From contig DAOVKH010000053.1 in assembly GCA_030631875.1 (NCBI GenBank), positions 1 through 9,311 on the forward strand: a DNA stretch of 9,311 nucleotides, read 5' to 3'. This DNA comes from Deltaproteobacteria bacterium (GTDB lineage: Bacteria; Desulfobacterota; GWC2-55-46; DRQE01). Numbering within the stretch: the first letter of the stretch is position 1; each line of letters begins with the position of its first letter. Shown here piece by piece: positions 1 to 4,654 of this stretch. A program made the translations under genes and the position numbers. Under the pieces are notes generated by a model. That model made no database searches. It worked only from the letters and a program-made list of their open reading frames with translations, and had not been told where the DNA came from.

Positions 1-1
1 C

Positions 2-490
2 AGATCTCGTAAAGACCAATTAATGTTCTACCCCTGCTCCAATTGTCACGGCGCAGGCAAGATGGCACGCATCCCTTCGAGTACAAAGCCACGCGTTATA
101 ACGAACTCCTCATATCCGCATGAGGCGTATGCGCCGAGGAATCCTAAGGATCTAAAGCACGGCAAGGGTGCGATATGGTGCTTGGATTGTCATAGCCGTA
201 CCGACAGGAATAAGCTCATAGACCACCGTGGAAAGAAGATATCCTTTGATCAACCGCAGAAGCTTTGCGGAAAGTGTCATGGGCAGATTCTTCGCGACTG
301 GCGTGACGGCATACACGGCAAGCGCATAGGCAATTGGGATAAAGGTGAGAAGAAACGCTGGTTTGTATGTACTGAATGTCATAATCCGCACGACGTTGAG
401 CCTGGCTTCAAGCCGCTTGCTCCTGAGCCTGCCCCGGAACTTCCAAAGGGTATGCACAACACCGACCACGAAACCGGCGGCCACCACTAA
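2..490 (+). CDS. multihaem cytochrome c, 3' part (four CxxCH motifs visible)
   Basis: This is probably an electron-transfer protein carrying covalent c-type haem outside the cytoplasm. The reading frame is open to the left edge, so the gene is cut and its signal peptide, any further haem sites and true start are outside the window. The Met codon at 23 is unlikely to be the start, because it lies only four residues before the first haem motif. Counting from that Met, the CxxCH motifs are CSNCH (5-9), CLDCH (53-57), CGKCH (82-86) and CTECH (116-120). Several other His residues (33, 46, 68, 98, 123) could be distal ligands. The tail is rich in Pro and Glu, then His (ends GGHH). No membrane segment is visible in this part. 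The spacing suits small multihaem cytochromes that serve quinol- or molybdopterin-linked complexes. Partner genes would lie upstream, so the specific pathway is unknown. Confidence 0.88.
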   Translation, partial: RSRKDQLMFYPCSNCHGAGKMARIPSSTKPRVITNSSYPHEAYAPRNPKDLKHGKGAIWCLDCHSRTDRNKLIDHRGKKISFDQPQKLCGKCHGQILRDWRDGIHGKRIGNWDKGEKKRWFVCTECHNPHDVEPGFKPLAPEPAPELPKGMHNTDHETGGHH

Positions 491-675
491 AGAGGCTCAC
501 CCACTCTCTCTTCTGCTCGTGGAGACCACACACCAATAGCTTTTTCCTTCATTCAAAGCGACCTTGTCGCCGTTGCGGACAATTAAGTCGGGGGGCGAAC
601 CTTCAAGCTTTTTCCAATCAAGTCCACACTTTAAAACTCTTAATTCCGTTCAGTAACTTCAATTAAGTATTATCT
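491..675. other. intergenic region between convergent genes, no gene seen
   Basis: This 185-bp stretch separates the ends of the cytochrome gene (+) and the TPR gene (-). I see no coding frame with a start and ribosome binding site. The only structures are a short perfect hairpin, GCGAC-CTT-GTCGC (558-570), and two copies of the 10-mer agctttttcc (538-547 and 606-615). Read on the minus strand, the hairpin is followed by a weak TTTGAATG tail and could help end the TPR transcript. No convincing terminator for the cytochrome gene is visible. Confidence 0.5.
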
Positions 676-1266
676 TTATTTGATTCGCCCTAAGGCCGCA
701 CGCGTATCTTCGTCGTCGGGGTCGAGCCGAAGGGACTCTTCAAATGATTGCTTCCCCTTCGCCATTTTGCCGACGATCATGTATGTAAGCCCCAGGTTGT
801 AGTGCGCCTCAGAGCTTTCGGGCGCGTATCTTATACTCAGGCTATATTCGTCTATCGCCCTGTAGTACTCACCACTTAGGTAGTAGATAGCACCGAGGTT
901 TGTGTGTGCCCGGGCATGCGTAGGGTCGAGGGCGATGGTATGTAGAAACTCTTTCGCGGCAGAGTCGATGCGTCCGAGGTCGTAATATAGAATTCCGAGG
1001 TTGTAGTGTAGCGTAGGGATATTCGGAACTATTGAGATGGCTTTCTTATAGGAGTCGAGTGCCTTCATGCGAAGTCCCTTATCTTTATAGGCGATTGCGA
1101 TGTTGTGGTGGGCACGCGGGTTTAGCGGAGACATCTCTACTACGTCATTCCAGAGGCTCATATCGTCATAGAGTATCGCATTCCTCTCAAAGCTTGCGAC
1201 CCCTAATAAGGCTGTAATGGCTATAGCCAGAGCGCAGAGGCTCTTATTTATGATCTTTCCCCGCAT
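676..1266 (-). CDS. small membrane-anchored TPR protein, likely remnant of a TMTC-like membrane protein
   Basis: The 196-residue product starts at an ATG preceded by AAGGGA. A longer start at a TTG codon (1303-1305) would add 13 residues but has no clear Shine-Dalgarno. After a basic start (MRGKIINK) comes one hydrophobic segment of about 15 residues, an uncleaved anchor or signal sequence. A linker follows (ERNA...SLWNDVV..SPLNPRAHHN), then four 34-residue TPR units with the expected N-L-G...Y and A...P pattern, about residues 52 to 187. The anchor, linker and TPR order matches the last transmembrane helix, linker and TPR tail of large TMTC-like (DUF1736) membrane proteins, normally several hundred residues longer. 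In that family the linker usually has W where this has Y (ILYDD). The same frame continues upstream to a TGA at 1330-1332, so the membrane domain is absent. TPRs bind proteins; the partner is unknown. It is divergent from dnaK. Confidence 0.8.
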   Translation of the reverse strand: MRGKIINKSLCALAIAITALLGVASFERNAILYDDMSLWNDVVEMSPLNPRAHHNIAIAYKDKGLRMKALDSYKKAISIVPNIPTLHYNLGILYYDLGRIDSAAKEFLHTIALDPTHARAHTNLGAIYYLSGEYYRAIDEYSLSIRYAPESSEAHYNLGLTYMIVGKMAKGKQSFEESLRLDPDDEDTRAALGRIK

Positions 1267-1352
1267 GAGTCCCTTAAAGATAGCATATAGCCTTCCTTCA
1301 TACAATCCATAGAATAACGCGTAAAAATTTCAACATTTTACGCTGATAGCTC

Positions 1353-1381
1353 TTGACAGCCACGGGGGGTGTACCTATATT
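1353..1381 (+). promoter_or_regulatory. probable dnaK promoter (sigma70-like, partly sigma32-like)
   Basis: A perfect -35 box TTGACA (1353-1358) and a 5/6 -10 box TATATT (1376-1381) are separated by exactly 17 bp. Transcription would start near 1388, leaving a leader of roughly 165 nt before dnaK. The same sequence partly resembles a heat-shock sigma32 promoter (CTTGAC, then ACCTATAT in the position of CCCCATNT, 5 of 8), so RpoH use is possible. No CIRCE/HrcA operator (TTAGCACTC-N9-GAGTGCTAA) is present. Confidence 0.65.
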
Positions 1382-1387
1382 AGTTTT

Positions 1388-1554
1388 ATAAGGTCATGCT
1401 CTGCTTCTTTTATCTGTATATGGAGCACTGAGAGGAAAAAGTTCTTAGATAACGAAGGGTTATGGTTTTAATAGGTATAGGTTGCCGAAAGGATTTTTTT
1501 TGAAGTCGGTATTTTAGGAAACTTTAGGTATTAAAAACAATATGGAGGTTAATT
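1388..1554 (+). promoter_or_regulatory. long dnaK 5' leader with U8 tract and AU inverted repeat
   Basis: The predicted untranslated leader contains a run of eight T at 1494-1501 and a perfect 8-bp inverted repeat, TTTTAATA (1466-1473) with TATTAAAA (1529-1536). The second arm ends eight bases before the dnaK ribosome binding site GGAGG (1544-1548). A weak, temperature-sensitive fold near the binding site is conceivable but is not demonstrated. No small open frame with a good ribosome binding site was seen in it. Confidence 0.3.
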
Positions 1555-3483
1555 ATGGGTAAGATTATAGGAATAGATTTGGGTACGACAAACTCGGTCG
1601 TCGCCGTCATGGAGGGTGGTGAGCCGAAGGTTATAGTCAATGAAGAGGGTGGCAGAACGACACCGTCGGTCGTTGCCTTTTCCAAGGATAAGGATATACT
1701 CGTCGGACAATCGGCAAAGCGTCAGGCCGTGACCAACCCCGGTGATACGATGTTCTCTATTAAGAGGTTCATGGGGCGTAATTTGAACGAGGTCTCCGAA
1801 GAGATGAAGATGGTCCCTTATAAGGTCCAAGACGACGGCAAGGGCCGTGCAGTTGTTCACTCAGAGAATATGGGTAAGGATTACCTGCCGCCTGAGATTG
1901 CGGCTATGGTTCTCCAGAAGCTTAAGCGTTCGGCAGAGGCCTACTTAGGCGAGACCGTTACCGAGGCCGTAATAACTGTTCCTGCTTACTTTAACGATAG
2001 TCAGCGTCAGGCCACCAAGGATGCCGGTAAGATTGCGGGGCTCGACGTTAAGAGGATAATCAACGAGCCGACGGCATCGAGCCTCGCCTACGGCCTTGAC
2101 AGCAAGAAGGAAGAGATGATAGCCGTATACGACTTTGGCGGAGGTACATTCGATATCTCCATACTTGAGGTCGGCGACGGTGTCTTCGAGGTAAAGAGTA
2201 CGAACGGTGATACGCACCTTGGCGGAGATAACTTCGACCAGTGCGTTATCGATTGGCTCGTAGCGGAGTTCAAGATAGAGCACGGTGTTGACCTCTCTGA
2301 GGATAGGATGCCGCTTCAGAGGCTTCGTGAAGCCGCCGAGAAGGCAAAGATAGAGTTATCTTCGACCATGGAGACGGAGATTAACCTTCCCTATATAACG
2401 GCAGATTCCTCAGGCCCTAAGCACTTGGTAGTAAAGCTTACTCGCGCTAAGTTCGAGCAATTGACGTCCGACCTCATAGAGCGTAGCCGTAAGCCGTGCG
2501 AAGATGCCTTGAAGGACGCTGGCCTAAGTGCCTCGGATATAGACGAGGTAGTCTTGGTCGGTGGTATGACGAGGATGCCTGTCATGCAGGATAAGGTTAA
2601 GGAGTTCTTCGGTAAGGATCCGCATAAGGGTGTTAACCCGGATGAGGTCGTTGCCATCGGTGCGGCAATACAAGCCGGTGTCTTGTCGGGCGAGGTAAGC
2701 GATGTCGTACTTCTCGACGTAACGCCTCTTTCGCTCGGTGTTGAGACATTGGGTGGAGTTATGACCGCGCTCATCACCAGAAACACGACGATACCGACGA
2801 AGAAGAAGGAGACCTTCACGACGGCCGCCGATAATCAAACTCAGGTTGAGGTACACGTACTTCAGGGTGAGAGGCAGATGGCAGGGGATAACCGCACACT
2901 CGGTAAGTTCCACTTGATGGGTATAGCGTCTGCGGCACGTGGAATACCTCAGATAGAGGTTGCCTTTGATATAGATGCCAACGGTATACTTAACGTTACG
3001 GCAAAGGATATCGCAACCGGTAAGGAACAGAACATCACCATTACCTCTTCGAGCGGCTTGAGTGCCGATGAGGTCGAGAATATGGTAAATGACGCCGAGG
3101 GCCACGCCGAGGAAGATCAGCTAAAGAAAGATCTTATAGAAGAGAGGAATAAACTCGACTCTACCATCTATACGGTAGAGAAGACTATCAAAGATAATAA
3201 GGATAAGATAGCCGAAGATGACGTAAAGGCCATAGAAGAGGCCATTGAAGAGGGTAAGAAGGTCCTTGAAAATGGCGATGTAGCCGCCATAAAAGAGGCC
3301 ATAGAGAAGATAACCGAGGCCTCTCATAAGATATCCGAGCTCCTCTATAAGCAGGCCGCCGAGGCAGAGGGTGCGCCTTCCACAGACGCAGGTGGCGGTT
3401 CTGATGACGTGCCTGACAGTGACGAAGGTGTCGTCGAAGCAGAGGTCGTCGAAGATGAGAAGGACGAAGAAGAAGCCAAGTAA
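1555..3483 (+). CDS. dnaK: molecular chaperone DnaK (Hsp70)
   Basis: This is the cytoplasmic ATP-dependent Hsp70 that binds exposed hydrophobic segments of unfolded proteins, working with a J-protein and GrpE. The 642-residue length is normal for the family. The start is an ATG six bases after GGAGG. The nucleotide-binding domain carries IGIDLGTTNS (5-14), the second phosphate motif VYDFGGGTFD (191-200, with autophosphorylation-type Thr198) and the adenosine motif VVLVGGMTR (332-340). The conserved hydrophobic interdomain linker VVLLD spans 384-388. The substrate-binding domain follows from about 390 (LSLGVET), with VLQGER (435-440) and the NGILNV segment (476-481), then the helical lid from about 500. 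The C-terminus is very acidic with a Gly/Ser stretch (613-616) and ends EEEAK. All catalytic motifs are intact. It is followed by terminator-like hairpins, so it is probably transcribed alone. grpE is not adjacent. Confidence 0.98.
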   Translation: MGKIIGIDLGTTNSVVAVMEGGEPKVIVNEEGGRTTPSVVAFSKDKDILVGQSAKRQAVTNPGDTMFSIKRFMGRNLNEVSEEMKMVPYKVQDDGKGRAVVHSENMGKDYLPPEIAAMVLQKLKRSAEAYLGETVTEAVITVPAYFNDSQRQATKDAGKIAGLDVKRIINEPTASSLAYGLDSKKEEMIAVYDFGGGTFDISILEVGDGVFEVKSTNGDTHLGGDNFDQCVIDWLVAEFKIEHGVDLSEDRMPLQRLREAAEKAKIELSSTMETEINLPYITADSSGPKHLVVKLTRAKFEQLTSDLIERSRKPCEDALKDAGLSASDIDEVVLVGGMTRMPVMQDKVKEFFGKDPHKGVNPDEVVAIGAAIQAGVLSGEVSDVVLLDVTPLSLGVETLGGVMTALITRNTTIPTKKKETFTTAADNQTQVEVHVLQGERQMAGDNRTLGKFHLMGIASAARGIPQIEVAFDIDANGILNVTAKDIATGKEQNITITSSSGLSADEVENMVNDAEGHAEEDQLKKDLIEERNKLDSTIYTVEKTIKDNKDKIAEDDVKAIEEAIEEGKKVLENGDVAAIKEAIEKITEASHKISELLYKQAAEAEGAPSTDAGGGSDDVPDSDEGVVEAEVVEDEKDEEEAK

Positions 3484-3503
3484 TATAAAGAGCTATAATT
3501 ATT

Positions 3504-3524
3504 GATGGCAGAGGCCGTCTTTTT
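3504..3524 (+). terminator. intrinsic terminator 1 after dnaK
   Basis: A 6-bp stem GATGGC / GCCGTC (one G-U pair) closes an AGAG loop and is followed directly by TTTTTAT. It lies 20 bp after the dnaK stop codon. Confidence 0.6.
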
Positions 3525-3532
3525 ATATCGCG

Positions 3533-3570
3533 AGACCCCTTTGATATTACAGCGTCAAAGGGGTCTTTAT
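3533..3570 (+). terminator. intrinsic terminator 2 after dnaK
   Basis: A perfect 12-bp inverted repeat, AGACCCCTTTGA (3533-3544) and TCAAAGGGGTCT (3555-3566), encloses a 10-base loop and is followed by TTATTT. It is the strongest hairpin in the window. With the hairpin just upstream it forms a tandem terminator that should separate dnaK from the J-protein gene. Confidence 0.75.
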
Positions 3571-3578
3571 TTAATCTG

Positions 3579-3587
3579 TGGTATAAT
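3579..3587 (+). promoter_or_regulatory. extended -10 promoter for the J-protein gene
   Basis: The sequence TGGTATAAT is an exact extended -10 element (TGN followed by consensus TATAAT at 3582-3587). No good -35 box is present: that position falls in the 3' arm of the terminator hairpin, which fits an extended -10 type. Transcription would start near 3594, about 40 bases before the start codon at 3635. Confidence 0.6.
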
Positions 3588-3634
3588 ACTACTAAACTTA
3601 AGCATATTTATACTTCATACGGAGTTATTTTTTT

Positions 3635-4537
3635 ATGTCGAGCAAAGATTACTATAAAGAACTTGGCGTATCGAAGACGGCCTCTGCCGAAGAGATAAAG
3701 AAGGCCTTTAGGCGTCTTGCCAAGAAGTTTCACCCCGACCTGCACCCTAACAATAAGAGAGCCGAAGCTCGCTTTAGGGCGGTTAATGAGGCATACGATA
3801 CACTTGGCGACGTTAAGAAGCGGAGGGATTATGACTTGGGCGGGCCGAGTTTTTTTGGTGGCGGCACGCAGGGGCATGGCGGTGGTTGGCCTCCGGGAGC
3901 AGGCGGCGGTTTCGACCCGGCAGACTTCGGTGGCGGGATGGAAGATATCTTCGGCCAGTTCTTCGGAGGTGGCGGCGGCGCGCGCCAGCGAGCTCCAAAG
4001 CGCGGCAAGGATATGGAGTATAGCTTAGAGGTTGATTTCCTTAAGGCCATAAAGGGTGAGCAGTTGGAGTTGACCGTTAAGCGCGGTGGCGGTACGGAGA
4101 AGGTGCGAGTGCATATCCCTGCCGGTATTGTCGACGGCAGTAATGTAAGAATTCCGGGCAAGGGCGGAAGCGGCCATTATGGCGCACCTTCCGGTGACTT
4201 GATTATAAAGGTAAAGGTCAAAGAGCACGCTTACTTTGAGCGCAGAGGCTTTGACATATACTTAGACCTTCCGATTACTATAAGTGAGGCCATAGCCGGT
4301 GCTAAGGTTACGGTACCGACCGTTGACGGACATACAACTATAAAGATTCCATCCGCCACTCAAGGTGCTCAACGCCTTAAGATAAAGGGCAAGGGTGTTC
4401 CTCACGGTAATAAGCGTGGCCATCAATATGTCGTTATAAAGATAAGGATACCGGATAAGGTAGAGGCCGAGACCAAGAAGCTCGCCGAAGAGCTCGATAG
4501 AATAAACCCCTATGAACCACGGCGTGATATATGGTAA
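3635..4537 (+). CDS. cbpA: DnaJ-family co-chaperone without zinc finger (CbpA type)
   Basis: This Hsp40 should stimulate the ATPase of the neighbouring DnaK and deliver substrates to it. The start ATG follows GGAG (3621-3624) at 10 bases. The 300-residue protein has an N-terminal J domain (about 5-68) with the catalytic HPD triad at 33-35. A long Gly/Phe-rich linker follows (about 69-116). Two beta-barrel C-terminal domains come next (about 125-200 and 201-275), and the end matches the dimerisation tail (ending DIW). No CxxCxGxG zinc-binding repeats lie between the linker and the C-terminal domains, and the whole protein has no cysteine. It is therefore a class B J-protein like E. coli CbpA (about 306 residues), not canonical DnaJ. 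It has its own predicted promoter. The symbol is by architecture; a more neutral name is DnaJ C-terminal domain protein. Confidence 0.93.
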   Translation: MSSKDYYKELGVSKTASAEEIKKAFRRLAKKFHPDLHPNNKRAEARFRAVNEAYDTLGDVKKRRDYDLGGPSFFGGGTQGHGGGWPPGAGGGFDPADFGGGMEDIFGQFFGGGGGARQRAPKRGKDMEYSLEVDFLKAIKGEQLELTVKRGGGTEKVRVHIPAGIVDGSNVRIPGKGGSGHYGAPSGDLIIKVKVKEHAYFERRGFDIYLDLPITISEAIAGAKVTVPTVDGHTTIKIPSATQGAQRLKIKGKGVPHGNKRGHQYVVIKIRIPDKVEAETKKLAEELDRINPYEPRRDIW

Positions 4538-4550
4538 AATTAATTTAAGT

Positions 4551-4591
4551 GAGTCGTTGTCGAGTAATCCGTTTATCTGACAACGGCTTTT
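4551..4591 (+). terminator. stem-loop between J-protein and clpA genes, weak terminator or attenuator
   Basis: GTCGTTGTC (4553-4561) pairs with GACAACGGC (4579-4587), with one G-U pair; an extra A-T pair (4552/4588) extends it. The loop is 17 bases and the tail is TTTTA. The short T tract and large loop suggest partial termination, so some read-through into clpA is likely. Confidence 0.45.
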
Positions 4592-4619
4592 AGAGAAGAG
4601 AGTAACCTTTAATCTGCGA

Positions 4620-4625
4620 TATTAT
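4620..4625 (+). promoter_or_regulatory. possible -10 element before clpA
   Basis: TATTAT (5 of 6 matches to TATAAT) lies just after the stem-loop, but no recognisable -35 box is found 16-18 bases upstream. If used, transcription would begin near 4632. That would exclude the GTG at 4631 as the clpA start and favour the ATG at 4655. Confidence 0.2.
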
Positions 4626-4635
4626 ATGTCGTGGC

Positions 4636-4643
4636 GGAGAGGG
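4636..4643 (+). promoter_or_regulatory. ribosome binding site that decides the clpA start
   Basis: GGAGAGGG lies 11 bases before the ATG at 4655. The alternative in-frame GTG at 4631 has no purine-rich site upstream, and this candidate binding site would fall inside its coding sequence. Confidence 0.5.
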
Positions 4644-4654
4644 TTCTTTTAGAG

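Noticed and set aside
345..539. 64-codon plus-strand frame overlapping the end of the cytochrome gene
   Set aside because: It overlaps the CTECH-containing frame out of phase, has no ribosome binding site and is low-complexity.
519..545. Terminator for the cytochrome gene (GTGG-AGA-CCAC followed later by CTTTTT)
   Set aside because: The stem is only four pairs and the T run begins about ten bases away, so it does not fit an intrinsic terminator.
538..615. Direct repeat agctttttcc as a mobile-element or attachment-site trace
   Set aside because: It is only 10 bp in an AT-rich gap, with no inverted ends, integrase or transposase nearby.
1482..1501. Intrinsic terminator or attenuator before the T8 tract in the dnaK leader
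   Set aside because: The only stem next to the T run is CC-GAAA-GG with two pairs, too weak to terminate.
1388..1554. CIRCE operator for HrcA in the dnaK leader
   Set aside because: GAGCACTGAG near 1422 vaguely resembles part of the site, but the TTAGCACTC / GAGTGCTAA inverted repeat is absent.
1549..1860. 103-codon minus-strand frame overlapping the dnaK start
   Set aside because: It is antisense to the conserved DnaK nucleotide-binding motifs and resembles no family.
2524..3105. 193-codon open frame on the minus strand inside dnaK
   Set aside because: It is antisense to a fully conserved dnaK, is low in recognisable motifs and has no ribosome binding site. Such frames arise from the regular codon bias of the real gene.
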